Notes under the pieces: generated by a model
Seen by the model: only the letters and a program-made list of their open reading frames with translations
The model's database searches: none
Told to the model about the DNA's origin: nothing
Position numbers and translations under genes: made by a program
Source: Flavobacteriales bacterium
GTDB lineage: Bacteria > Bacteroidota > Bacteroidia > NORP154
DNA: 15,247 nt
Direction of reading: 5' to 3'
Assembly (NCBI GenBank): GCA_012965625.1
Contig: DTSC01000065.1
Coordinates: 1,881-17,127 of the forward strand
In this document: positions 1 to 8,372 of the stretch, piece after piece
Layout of the letters: every line of letters begins with the position of its first letter
Position numbering within the stretch: the stretch's first letter is position 1

Positions 1-729
1 GTCTCCCATGCTATTCTTTGCCAATGCATCTTTTGTTTGACCATGCAGCGTTTTTATGTTTAACTCTTTATAAACTTCGTCATTGTCGAAAGGCTGGTCC
101 AGGTTTAGGGATATCGCTCCGCCTTCACCGGTAGTAATATTTTTTACTGCATGGAAGGAAAAGACTGATATATCTGTTAAGTTTCCTGTTTTATTGCCTT
201 TATAAACCCCTCCAATCGAATGTGCAGCATCAGATAAAACTAAGATGCGGCCAAGCTTTCTTTGTTCTTCACTCGATGCATTAAACTTAGCGACAATCTC
301 CTCTTCTCTAACCAAGTTGTTGATTACATCATAATCACATGGATAACCTGAAAAATCAACTGGTATGATCACTTTCGTCGAATCAGTTATTACATCCGAG
401 ATGGCCTCTGCATTAATATTAAAGTCTTTGCCTACATCAACAAAAACCGGCTTAGCTCCACAATGAATAATCACATTAGCTGTTGCACAGTATGTATATG
501 CCGGAAGGATTACTTCATCACCCTCTCCTACCCCAAACCATCTGAGGATCAGCTCCATCCCTGTAGTGGCTGCACTTACGCATAAAGTCTTCTTATTACC
601 ACAATATTCCGCTAACTTTTGCTCAAATTCCTTTGTTTTTGGGCCAGTAGTAATCCAACCAGATTTAAGAACCTCCTCAAGCATTTCCAACGCCTTTGGG
701 TCATATTGGGGCTTATAAAAATTCAACAT
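1..729 (-). CDS. DegT/DnrJ/EryC1/StrS family sugar aminotransferase (3' end beyond window)
   Basis: A reading frame starts at ATG 729-727 and stays open for 243 codons to the left edge, so the C-terminal part is missing (full family members are about 360-400 aa). It is a PLP-dependent enzyme that transaminates a keto nucleotide-sugar to an amino sugar in the cytoplasm. Visible motifs are SGWITTGPKTKEFE (residues 23-36), the AYTYCATANVI stretch (77-87), SDAAHSIGG (166-174) with D167 as the likely pyridine-nitrogen contact, and SFHAVKNITTGEGG (191-204) with K196 as the likely Schiff-base lysine. About 20 charged residues (139-160) separate SGYPCDYD from the DAAHS motif. The start is supported by an in-frame TGA eight codons upstream and by full family homology from residue 5. 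It follows the ligase-like gene after 53 nt, the largest gap in the operon, which holds its own promoter-like element. The exact substrate cannot be told. Family assignment is very secure. Confidence 0.95.
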   Translation of the reverse strand, partial: MLNFYKPQYDPKALEMLEEVLKSGWITTGPKTKEFEQKLAEYCGNKKTLCVSAATTGMELILRWFGVGEGDEVILPAYTYCATANVIIHCGAKPVFVDVGKDFNINAEAISDVITDSTKVIIPVDFSGYPCDYDVINNLVREEEIVAKFNASSEEQRKLGRILVLSDAAHSIGGVYKGNKTGNLTDISVFSFHAVKNITTGEGGAISLNLDQPFDNDEVYKELNIKTLHGQTKDALAKNSMGD

Positions 730-755
730 TGGTCTTTTCAAGTTTAGGATTCATA

Positions 756-763
756 CAAAACTA
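756..763 (-). promoter_or_regulatory. Candidate Bacteroidota -7 promoter element TAGTTTTG before the aminotransferase gene
   Basis: Read on the minus strand, the gap between the ligase-like gene and the aminotransferase contains TAGTTTTG, an exact match to TAnnTTTG. It lies 26 nt before the ATG, which would give a leader of about 20 nt. No TTTG -33 element was seen at 17-23 nt upstream, so this may be a weak or chance site. Confidence 0.4.
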
Positions 764-782
764 ATAAATTAAGGATATGCCT

Positions 783-2006
783 TTATTTATCAGGATATAA
801 AAACATGAACAAAGAATTAAAAAAAGCATAAAAAATCACTCCTGCCTGCACTTCTAGAATAGACTCCGTAAGTGCATTGATGATAATAATCATGATTAGC
901 ATTGCATAAATAAAATTTGATTGCCTAAAAGAATGTACCAAAGGCAATACAAGGCCAAGACACAAGGACAGGAATCCAAAGATTCCCAAAGCAGCAAATG
1001 TTTGAAGAAATTGATTATGTGCGTTTAGCCCTTCATCATATACCCCTGACAAACTCTTGTCTTTATATTTACTAATCAACTCATCTTTGATGTCTCCTGT
1101 ACCCACTCCAATAAGAGGATGTTCCTTAATGAGTTCCATGGCAACAGGCCAAATAAGTAGCCTCTCGGCAGTACTTTCTATTGCATTAGGATTGATATCC
1201 CCAGAATAGCTTGTAAATACATCGATGGCTTTATTTATTCTGATTTTAGACTCAGGAATAATATGCACTATAGCAAATGCAAAAATTAATACGGATGTAA
1301 AAAGAATAAGAGCTTGTCCAAATTTCTTAGAAAAAAGAAGAAATATCAAGGCGGAAAAAATAACAAAAACAAGCGTGATAAAACCACTTTTCGCCATCAA
1401 TAAAACAATTAAAACAAGAAAAACTGGCATTGAGATAATATATAATGGACGCTCCCATGAGGAAATACACTCCCATTTTGTAAAAATAAAGTGCATAATC
1501 ATTGCCAATGCGAGGCATAGATACATTGAATAATATGATGCATGATAATCCATTGAGAGTTTGCCATACAAAAGATTGGTAACATCACCCGTTTCAAAAT
1601 ATGCATTAAATCCATTTACTAGCAAAATGATTCCTGAAATCAAACACCCTCCAATGAATGAAGTTTTAATATGTTCCATTTGAAATATTGAATAAGGCCT
1701 AGATGTAAAGAACACTAAAGGAAATATTAAAAACGATAGCTTTACTTCCATATCAAACCAACCAAATTCCATATTGGACGTATAGATCAGGCCAGTTAAA
1801 TGGAGCAAGTAGAATGAAATAAAAAGAAAGGCATATTTAGGTTTTATAAGATTTGAAAATCTGGATTTCAGGTCTCCACTTATAAGCCAATTCAATACGA
1901 TTAGTATTATGAGAATTGGAACCACCTTCTTACTCAAAGGAAGGGAAAAAGCAATCCCAAGTAATAAATAATACTGTATCTTATGTTGTATTTTCTGGCT
2001 ATACAT
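783..2006 (-). CDS. O-antigen ligase / polymerase family membrane protein (Wzy_C/WaaL-like)
   Basis: This 407-aa polytopic inner-membrane protein belongs to the O-antigen ligase/polymerase superfamily, which joins lipid-linked glycans either to each other (Wzy) or to an acceptor such as lipid A core (WaaL). Hydrophobic segments cover most of the protein, interrupted by a large polar loop at about residues 250-335. The loop carries the family pattern: ESTAERLLIWPVA (277-289) with R282, HPLIGVGTGD (296-305), and LNAHNQFLQ (327-335) with H330, followed by ALGIFGFL. A membrane-proximal MDYHASYYS (152-160) and AKSGFITL (205-212) also fit. The start ATG overlaps the stop of the upstream GT2 gene by one base (TAATG), which supports the start and translational coupling. 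A second protein of the same superfamily is encoded at 4182-5597, so one may be the polymerase and this one the ligase. That division of labour is inference. Confidence 0.88.
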   Translation of the reverse strand: MYSQKIQHKIQYYLLLGIAFSLPLSKKVVPILIILIVLNWLISGDLKSRFSNLIKPKYAFLFISFYLLHLTGLIYTSNMEFGWFDMEVKLSFLIFPLVFFTSRPYSIFQMEHIKTSFIGGCLISGIILLVNGFNAYFETGDVTNLLYGKLSMDYHASYYSMYLCLALAMIMHFIFTKWECISSWERPLYIISMPVFLVLIVLLMAKSGFITLVFVIFSALIFLLFSKKFGQALILFTSVLIFAFAIVHIIPESKIRINKAIDVFTSYSGDINPNAIESTAERLLIWPVAMELIKEHPLIGVGTGDIKDELISKYKDKSLSGVYDEGLNAHNQFLQTFAALGIFGFLSLCLGLVLPLVHSFRQSNFIYAMLIMIIIINALTESILEVQAGVIFYAFFNSLFMFLYPDK

Positions 2007-3043
2007 TAATACCTGCTAGAAGTTGCTTTAAATGAACTGGGCTTTCTGTTTAGAAAGTAGAAATGTAGAATACCTTCCAGATATCCTAAACCATAACTAA
2101 TATGTAATATTAAAAAAGAATACATTATTTGAAGGATAGAAATTAAGTTCATTGATTTATTTATCGCTGCAATTATACTCATCGAACAATATAGACCTAA
2201 TATTAATAGATAGAACTCAATGAAAGATCCAGGGAGAAACGGAACAATTAACCCAGAAAAACAGAACAACACAAAGAACAAAGGTGCCAATTGTCTTAAG
2301 GTTGTAAGTGTTTTATGTTTTTTATTCACATAGACTTTCCAGTACCCATATTGAAAATATTGTCTGAAGAGTTTTTCATATGAGGTCCTAACATAATACC
2401 TAGCCCTGATTTCCTGAGATAGGAATATTTTATATCCTGCTTTGGTAAGCCGATAGTTAAGCTCATCATCCTGATTTCTGATGAGTTCCTCATCAAAAAA
2501 CCCAACTTTTTCAAAGACTTCCTTTTTATATGCCCCAAAGGCAACAGTGTCAACGTACCCATTTTTATTACCGGTTCTAAAAAAAGCATTTCCTACACCA
2601 AAGGGAGACGACATGGCTAATGAAATAGCATTAGCAGAACCAGAAGCAATATTTTCAAGTACCCCACCAACACAACCAATATCATCTGAATTATTTAATA
2701 TAGATATGCTTTTACTTATATAATCAGGCGATATCTCTGCATGAGCACCTAATATCATTATTACTGCTCCACTAGCGTTTTTTATTCCAAGGTTGAGCCC
2801 ATGTGGTGTTGTTTTATATTTATTTACAAGAAGCTTAACAGAGCTATTAGTTTTAGTGTAGCCTTGAACTAATTCGATAGTTTGATCATCACTTTCCCCA
2901 TCACAAACCAAGATCTCTATGGTATCGGTATTTTGATCAGAAGCTAAGATTGAATCAATACATTTGCCAATAAATTCTTCCTCATTACGGCTTGGAATAA
3001 CAATTGATACTAAAGGTGTAATATTTATTTTATCTGTCTCCAA
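2006..3043 (-). CDS. Glycosyltransferase family 2, ExoA-like, with C-terminal membrane segments
   Basis: This 345-aa GT-A glycosyltransferase probably adds one sugar of the lipid-linked repeat at the cytoplasmic face of the membrane. The N-terminus VSIVIPSRNEEEFIGKCIDS (12-31) and VCDGESDDQT (46-55) are the nucleotide-binding part of GT2. The acceptor-side signature RNQDDELNYRL (189-199) closely resembles that of ExoA of succinoglycan synthesis. Hydrophobic stretches at about 252-293 and 300-320 anchor the C-terminus. In place of the usual ExoA-type D-A-H metal site there is G-A-H-A (99-102), so the first acidic residue appears to be glycine; other nearby acids may compensate. It lies 11 nt after the GT4 gene, and its TAA stop overlaps the next start. 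Donor and linkage cannot be predicted. Family assignment is firm. Confidence 0.92.
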   Translation of the reverse strand: METDKINITPLVSIVIPSRNEEEFIGKCIDSILASDQNTDTIEILVCDGESDDQTIELVQGYTKTNSSVKLLVNKYKTTPHGLNLGIKNASGAVIMILGAHAEISPDYISKSISILNNSDDIGCVGGVLENIASGSANAISLAMSSPFGVGNAFFRTGNKNGYVDTVAFGAYKKEVFEKVGFFDEELIRNQDDELNYRLTKAGYKIFLSQEIRARYYVRTSYEKLFRQYFQYGYWKVYVNKKHKTLTTLRQLAPLFFVLFCFSGLIVPFLPGSFIEFYLLILGLYCSMSIIAAINKSMNLISILQIMYSFLILHISYGLGYLEGILHFYFLNRKPSSFKATSSRY

Positions 3044-3054
3044 GGCTTAAAAAA

Positions 3055-4185
3055 TCAATTAGTATTCTCTAAAGATCTGTAAGTGCTTATCAAAATTTTT
3101 TCCTGATTTGACCAGCAATATTTCAAGGATGCTTGTTTTAGCTGTTCTCTAAAAGAACCAAGGTCTTTTATGCTGATTTTATTAATTACCTGCTTAATAC
3201 AATTAGCAGAGTTATTCTCAATGAGATACCCGATTTTCTCAGACCTAACAATCCTGCCCATTTCAAATAAATCAGTTGCAATAATTGGAATTCCTGCCAT
3301 CATATATTCAAAAAACTTGTTGGGCAATGAATAATTGTAGCTCAAACAAGTGTTCTCAATTAAGGACAATCCCACATCTGCTGAAGATGTATATGCAATC
3401 AGCTCTTCCATTGATACCGCCTCATAATAAAATATGTTGTCGCATGTATTTGCAGCATCTATTACCAGATCTAAGCTGGGACCATACCCCAAAAATACCA
3501 TTACTTTTGCTTGATTAGAGAAGCTTTTAAAGGCCTCAATCGTTGATTCAACTCCTCTCCCAAAAGTGATAGAGCCTTGATACAAAAAGATCATAGATTC
3601 AGAAGAGATGCCTAAACGTTCTCTTAGCAGGTTGGTTCTTTCACTGGGTTGATAAATTGGACAATTCAGGACTAAGGCAGTATTTATCTTATACAACCTC
3701 TCATAATCATCTGCTATACCTTGGCTTACAGTTATAAAGGCGTCAATACTTCTGATTAAAATCCTCTCTAATACTTTGAGAACATATTTTTCAATCCCAG
3801 ATAGGCCATTTCTCTCCGTTTCATGTTCATGTGCATCATAAACAACCTTTACATTACGATTTGCAAACAATTTAACTATAATTCCAATTGGCAAGGCATT
3901 TAGGTCGTTGCAATGATAAATATCAAAGTCCTTGTATGATCTGAAAATACGCATTGCAAATTCCATAAATTTAAATATTTGCAATACTCTGTTTTTTGAC
4001 CACTTTTTACTTGTAAGTCGAATTCTATGAACTTCAATACCAGAGACAATATCATGTTCCTTCTGACCTTCATCAAGGTATGCAAGTACCTTTACCTCAT
4101 AACCATGATTTTGTAAGCTTATACACTCCTTTAGTACCCTATTATCATGCTTGAAGTTATTTAATACTATTGATGCTACCTTCAT
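3055..4185 (-). CDS. Glycosyltransferase family 4 (GT-B fold)
   Basis: This 376-aa GT-B enzyme of the GT1/GT4 group (Glycos_transf_1 type) probably transfers a sugar from an NDP donor to the undecaprenyl-linked intermediate. The N-terminal acceptor domain starts MKVASIVLNNFKHDNRVLKE and contains YDAHEHETE (116-124) and a TVSQGIADDY stretch (152-161). The C-terminal donor domain starts near YQGSITFGRGVE (202-213). It carries the acidic-residue signature of retaining GT4 enzymes around E277 (VGLSLIE) and NKFFEYMMAGIPIIATD (289-305, E293). There is no signal peptide or membrane helix, so it is cytoplasmic or peripheral. The start overlaps the upstream polymerase-like gene by four bases (ATGA), a classic coupled arrangement. 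The window has only two glycosyltransferases plus the initiating transferase, which suggests a short repeat unit unless more genes lie outside. The donor sugar is unknown. Confidence 0.93.
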   Translation of the reverse strand: MKVASIVLNNFKHDNRVLKECISLQNHGYEVKVLAYLDEGQKEHDIVSGIEVHRIRLTSKKWSKNRVLQIFKFMEFAMRIFRSYKDFDIYHCNDLNALPIGIIVKLFANRNVKVVYDAHEHETERNGLSGIEKYVLKVLERILIRSIDAFITVSQGIADDYERLYKINTALVLNCPIYQPSERTNLLRERLGISSESMIFLYQGSITFGRGVESTIEAFKSFSNQAKVMVFLGYGPSLDLVIDAANTCDNIFYYEAVSMEELIAYTSSADVGLSLIENTCLSYNYSLPNKFFEYMMAGIPIIATDLFEMGRIVRSEKIGYLIENNSANCIKQVINKISIKDLGSFREQLKQASLKYCWSNQEKILISTYRSLENTN

Positions 4186-5597
4186 TCTTTTGAGCTATTA
4201 TTGGTAAATAGCAATGGCAACAAGCTTACTGCCGGAAAGATTTTAACTGAAAAAAAAGAATTTCCGCTGATCATGGAAAACATCGCGATAAACAAAAACA
4301 CTGCCAAATAGAACCAATGTTCTCTCCAGTATTTAAGAAAGTAATAGGATACCTGAGCCATAAATAGCAAAAAAGCAAATAATCCAAGAATACCTGAGTA
4401 AAGCAAGGCAGACAAGAATGGATTGTGGGGGTAATCCGGTTTATGGTGCCACCTGCCAAACTCCTTGGAATAATCTCCAATATAATCAAACCCAGATCCT
4501 ATTATTTTACTTGAAAAAGGATATTCGCTATACAGCTTTAGTGCATACTTCCACCTTAATAATCGACTCGCCACACCTTTTTTATTTATTGCCTTTAACT
4601 GGTCTGTCTTTAACGTTGAGGGCTCCCCCCAGAGAGATGCGTAATAATCATTTATATTAATATCAGAATTGATAATGGTCATGTACCTAAAGGAAACTAC
4701 TGTAATATCCTCTTTAAATAGTTGATAGTCAATCCCTGACATTTCAATCATTGGACTTAACACATAGCTAATCTGCTTGAAAGTAATCTGTGATACAACC
4801 AAGCCTAGAATACCAATAATACTTATAAACAGTATTAAACGAACTTTTGAAACTCTAAACCAACGAAATAACCATTTTACAGCGGATACTATTATAATAA
4901 AACCACACAAAATGGCTAATACAACTATTCCCCGCCTTGACCCAGCCAATACCACATTTAATATAATAAGGATTGAGAATAGGTAATACCAGTTTTTTTT
5001 TAGCAATGCATCCTTTATATGTATAAGGTATATACAAGCACATAATCCAATGATCCCTCCTAAAGCATAATAATTGCAATCACTTATCAAAGCACTTCCC
5101 CAGGGATATCCATCTTCAATCTTGAATACACTATATTCAACACCTTTCAGCATGCTAAAGAATTTGAATAGTCCGATAAAAGAAATCAGTGTAATAAAAA
5201 CTGCGGTATATCTTATAAAAAAGACAGAAAATCTAGCAAAATCTTTTTTCTCTCTTATATATGATATCAATAAAAGACCAAACATGGTAAGAAAACCCAT
5301 ATTTCTCAGATCTCTGATTGCTAAATCATGGTGAATTTTGGAATTAACAAAACCCAGAACAAATAATCCACATACTGATAAATAAACTAAAAACGATTTT
5401 GGCAAATAGAACTTCTTTCTTTTAAAAATGGAGTAAATGAATAATGCCAGAACGTAGGGACCAAAAACAGGAATATGATAAGGAAATGAGATTCCAACAA
5501 CAAGAATAATTAGCGCAATGGCCAACATCTCGATTTCATATTTTTCAATTCTGTTCAGCATTATTCTGCTAGCATTGGCCTTTATGTAATTTTCCAT
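4182..5597 (-). CDS. O-antigen polymerase-like (Wzy/WaaL superfamily) membrane protein
   Basis: This 471-aa polytopic membrane protein has a hydrophobic profile and loop motifs of the O-antigen ligase/polymerase superfamily. It would polymerise flipped repeat units at the periplasmic face. Seen are an arginine-rich AGSRRGIVVLA (218-228) at a helix end, a large polar loop at about 281-390, SRLLRWKYALKLY (344-356), KIIGSGFDYIG (364-374) and PHNPFLSALLYSGILGLF (390-407). Position right after the flippase gene and before the glycosyltransferases is typical for wzy, so this is the better Wzy candidate of the two superfamily members here. The chosen start overlaps the flippase gene by 16 nt; M13 or M24 would remove the overlap and still keep the first helix, so the true start is uncertain. 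The downstream GT4 gene overlaps its stop by four bases. Assignment as Wzy rather than ligase is inference. Confidence 0.85.
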   Translation of the reverse strand: MENYIKANASRIMLNRIEKYEIEMLAIALIILVVGISFPYHIPVFGPYVLALFIYSIFKRKKFYLPKSFLVYLSVCGLFVLGFVNSKIHHDLAIRDLRNMGFLTMFGLLLISYIREKKDFARFSVFFIRYTAVFITLISFIGLFKFFSMLKGVEYSVFKIEDGYPWGSALISDCNYYALGGIIGLCACIYLIHIKDALLKKNWYYLFSILIILNVVLAGSRRGIVVLAILCGFIIIVSAVKWLFRWFRVSKVRLILFISIIGILGLVVSQITFKQISYVLSPMIEMSGIDYQLFKEDITVVSFRYMTIINSDININDYYASLWGEPSTLKTDQLKAINKKGVASRLLRWKYALKLYSEYPFSSKIIGSGFDYIGDYSKEFGRWHHKPDYPHNPFLSALLYSGILGLFAFLLFMAQVSYYFLKYWREHWFYLAVFLFIAMFSMISGNSFFSVKIFPAVSLLPLLFTNNSSKE

Positions 5598-6829
5598 AAT
5601 ACAAATGCCATCAATATATAAATTGAAGAGTAGGATAAAGATAGCATCGTTACGATCTCAATAGAATTTATTGTTCCCGAAAAAACCACTAATAAAATAG
5701 CCATTAAGAGTGCGGACTGAATAAGCGCATAGGTCCTCTGATACTCCAAAATATAAAAAATATGAGTCATTGGCCCCACAACAAAACCCAACCAGAAATA
5801 GGGAGCTAAAACTTTTGCATATTCGCCTGCCTCCCTCCATTCTTCACCAAAAGTAAAGGCAAACAAACTAGGTGCGTAAAGGTAAAAAACCGTAAAAAAG
5901 GGCAGAGAAAACAATGCAAGGGTCGTAATAGATTTAACGAAAAGACCTCGGCAAGAATTATTTCCTGCAACAAGCTCAGCAGCTCTTTGTTTAAAAACAT
6001 CCCCAAAGGAAGTAGAGATAATGGTCAAGGGGGTTTTTATCACCCTTTGAGACAATGCATATAAACCAATAAACCCAGTTCCAAGGATTGACGACAATAA
6101 AATATTAGGGAGCTGAAATGCTGATATATTAAACATGTTTCCAAAGACCATAAGTCCCGGAAAAGCCTTGTATCTAACAGCTTGAGACTTAATATTAGAA
6201 GTATTGATATAAACGCATAGCTTTCCGTCATGTTTAATAAACCTGGTAATCAATATAAGAACAGCCACAAACTGACCAATTATGGTACTGCATATTAATC
6301 CAAAACCATTTCCGCTAGATAACCCAATAAATAAATTTGAAGTTCCTGTTGTTCCTGCCTGGCAAACCTTTGAAACAGCCATGATTTTAAACTTTTTCTT
6401 CCTCGTATGCCAATAGTTGAATGACTGGAAGAGACCAACAAGAAACAAAGACAAAGGAACCAAGTATAGCCACAAACCTTCTGTAGTATCATTAAGTAAT
6501 TCTTGGATTTCCTCCCTGAAAAACAAAATGCCAAGCAAGGTAAATAAACTTACAACCATGGTAATTAAAAGCGCTATGGCGACAATATTAATTGCATCTT
6601 CATCTTTTTCAGGTAACAAGACAGCCAATTCATATTTAGCTGTAACTATTATGCTTCCAATTGCCACAATTGACGAAAAGACAAAAAACACACCAAAGTC
6701 TTCAGGTGAGAAAAGTCTTGTTAAAATAGGTGAGATGGCAAAAGGTATTGCTTGTGCAAGCGTAGTCCCAGTTAACAGGGTCAATACATTTTTAGTGAAT
6801 TCAGATCTTGAAACTATCTTTCTAACCAT
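5582..6829 (-). CDS. wzx: Wzx-type oligosaccharide flippase (polysaccharide transporter family)
   Basis: This 415-aa multi-spanning protein of the polysaccharide-transport (PST, MOP superfamily) group moves undecaprenyl-linked repeat units across the inner membrane. The N-terminus matches the family well: TLAQAIPFAISPILTRLF (23-40), SPEDFGVFFVFSSIVAI (41-57) and AKYELAVLLPEKDEDA (64-79). Later hydrophobic segments alternate with basic loops such as HTRKKKFK. It is at the short end of the family, but both ends look natural. It begins 11 nt after the sugar phosphotransferase gene and overlaps the following polymerase-like gene by up to 16 nt. A wzx next to a wzy-like gene and a phosphotransferase indicates a Wzx/Wzy-dependent rather than ABC-transporter-dependent pathway. 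Flippase sequences are poorly conserved, so substrate cannot be predicted. Confidence 0.92.
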   Translation of the reverse strand: MVRKIVSRSEFTKNVLTLLTGTTLAQAIPFAISPILTRLFSPEDFGVFFVFSSIVAIGSIIVTAKYELAVLLPEKDEDAINIVAIALLITMVVSLFTLLGILFFREEIQELLNDTTEGLWLYLVPLSLFLVGLFQSFNYWHTRKKKFKIMAVSKVCQAGTTGTSNLFIGLSSGNGFGLICSTIIGQFVAVLILITRFIKHDGKLCVYINTSNIKSQAVRYKAFPGLMVFGNMFNISAFQLPNILLSSILGTGFIGLYALSQRVIKTPLTIISTSFGDVFKQRAAELVAGNNSCRGLFVKSITTLALFSLPFFTVFYLYAPSLFAFTFGEEWREAGEYAKVLAPYFWLGFVVGPMTHIFYILEYQRTYALIQSALLMAILLVVFSGTINSIEIVTMLSLSYSSIYILMAFVLWKIT

Positions 6830-6840
6830 ATAAATCCTGA

Positions 6841-8253
6841 CTAATAAGCCATTTTATCACCTTTGATACCATTTATCACGGTAAGAAAAATAATTTTAAT
6901 GTCCAGCAAGAATGACCAATTCTCCAGATACCACACATCTGTTCTCGCCCTTCTGTACATCTGGTCTGAATCTTTTGTTTCTCCTCTGTAACCTCTAACT
7001 TGAGCCAATCCTGTAATACCAGGCTTAATAAAATGGCGAGCCATAAACCTGTCGATTATTTTCGAATATTCTTCTGTATGTTTTAACATATGGGGACGAG
7101 GGCCAACAACAGACATGTTTCCAATCAGGACATTAAAAAATTGAGGAAGCTCATCTAAGCTAGTTCTTCTGAGAAAATGACCTATTCTTGTTATACGAGA
7201 ATCGTCTTTACTGGCTTGAAGATTATCGGCCTGATTATTTACGGTCATTGTACGAAACTTCCAACACCAAAACTCACGGTTAACTTTCCCTGATCTCTTT
7301 TGGCGAAAGAAGACTGGCCCTTTTGAAGAAAATTTTATTAAGATCGCAATTAAAGGTGTAAGCCAAGACATAATAAATAAAATAACAAACAATGAAAACA
7401 CAATATCAAAAGCTCTTTTAATAAAACTGGAAAACAAATTTTCTAAAGGTTCTTTTCTTCTTAATAACACAGGAATGTCTTCATAAAAGCTCAGGTCAAC
7501 TTTTCTATTGTAAAACCCCCTAAAGTCTGGGACTATTTTAAATCTGGCTAAATTATTATCTGCTATAGTCATTAAATTTCTAATTTTCTCTGTGTTGGAT
7601 AGAGGAAGTGCACAAAAGATTTCTTCTACATTATTGGTTTTTATATAAGCTTCAAATTCACTTATTGAGCCAAGCATAATTATGTTTTCAATGTCATCGG
7701 AATTTTTATCGTCAACAAACCCCAGAAAGTTGAATCCATACTCCTGATTCTCATCAATAAATTTCTTTATCTCAATACCAATTTGATTTGCTCCAATAAT
7801 TATCGTATTCCTGGTATTAATACCCTGGGCACGTGCAACGCGCATTATTACAAGAGAAGATAAACGGAAAATAATTAATAATATTCCAAAATACAGGTAT
7901 GAGTATAAAAGGAATTGCCTCGACATATACTGAGCCTCTTTTAAAGAAACCAAGACAATAGCCACAATAAGCATATGTAATATCACCGATTTTAATAAGT
8001 TGATTATTACCTTTTCTAAACTAACCACCCTATAGATCTCATATATCTTTAGCATATAAGAGACTAATAGCCAAATCAAATTAAAGATAACGATAAGGAA
8101 AATGTACTTTTCTGTAATTGAATCTCGATTGTAATAAACGTCAAAAAAATTACCGAAACGAGTAAAGGAGGCCAAACAAAATGCAATATTTAGCAGAAAT
8201 AAATCTCCTAACAGGAAAACAGTTCTAATCAGTTTAGAATAACGATCTTTCAC
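6841..8253 (-). CDS. Exopolysaccharide polyprenyl glycosylphosphotransferase (WcaJ/WbaP type)
   Basis: This 470-aa initiating enzyme moves a sugar-1-phosphate from an NDP-sugar to undecaprenyl phosphate at the inner membrane. The N-terminal half has about four transmembrane helices (roughly 9-29, 50-70, 88-104, 115-135), then a Rossmann-like CoA-binding region starting TIIIGANQIGIEIKKF (150-165). The C-terminal catalytic domain (277-470) begins with a hydrophobic segment. It carries KGPVFFRQKRSG (311-322), WKFRTM (331-336), LRRTSLDELPQ (361-371) with the D367-E368 pair expected at the active site, GPRPH (384-388), KPGITGLAQVRGYRG (410-424) and DVWYLENWS (439-447). The start is GTG at 8253-8251; an in-frame TAA lies 13 codons upstream with no ATG between. 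It is the first gene of the minus-strand operon and faces the divergent gap. Full-length and intact; the sugar (hexose or HexNAc) is undetermined. Confidence 0.97.
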   Translation of the reverse strand: MKDRYSKLIRTVFLLGDLFLLNIAFCLASFTRFGNFFDVYYNRDSITEKYIFLIVIFNLIWLLVSYMLKIYEIYRVVSLEKVIINLLKSVILHMLIVAIVLVSLKEAQYMSRQFLLYSYLYFGILLIIFRLSSLVIMRVARAQGINTRNTIIIGANQIGIEIKKFIDENQEYGFNFLGFVDDKNSDDIENIIMLGSISEFEAYIKTNNVEEIFCALPLSNTEKIRNLMTIADNNLARFKIVPDFRGFYNRKVDLSFYEDIPVLLRRKEPLENLFSSFIKRAFDIVFSLFVILFIMSWLTPLIAILIKFSSKGPVFFRQKRSGKVNREFWCWKFRTMTVNNQADNLQASKDDSRITRIGHFLRRTSLDELPQFFNVLIGNMSVVGPRPHMLKHTEEYSKIIDRFMARHFIKPGITGLAQVRGYRGETKDSDQMYRRARTDVWYLENWSFLLDIKIIFLTVINGIKGDKMAY

Positions 8254-8337
8254 GGAAAATGCTCTTTTGATAAAAGTAGCGATAATTTAAAGAACCATTT
8301 ATATCAGGATGCCCTTAAATTAATATTTATACTTTTA

Positions 8338-8372
8338 TTTAACATCATATATACTATAAAAACATACTTTTG
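8338..8372 (+). promoter_or_regulatory. Candidate promoter for the epimerase pair (TACTTTTG -7 element)
   Basis: TACTTTTG at 8365-8372 matches the Bacteroidota -7 consensus TAnnTTTG exactly. A weak -33 candidate TTTA (8338-8341) lies 23 nt upstream, one base off TTTG. Transcription would start near 8377-8379 and give a leader of about 40 nt before the ATG at 8418. The element lies in the only long gap of the window. No equally good element was found facing the phosphotransferase gene. Confidence 0.6.

Noticed and set aside
6417..6833. Open frame of 138 codons on the plus strand
   Set aside because: It lies wholly antisense to the well-supported flippase gene, has no family resemblance and shows the low-complexity composition expected of an antisense shadow.
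8271..8278. TACTTTTA on the minus strand as a promoter for the phosphotransferase operon
   Set aside because: One base off TAnnTTTG, no -33 partner, and only 17 nt before the GTG start; such near-matches are frequent in AT-rich DNA.
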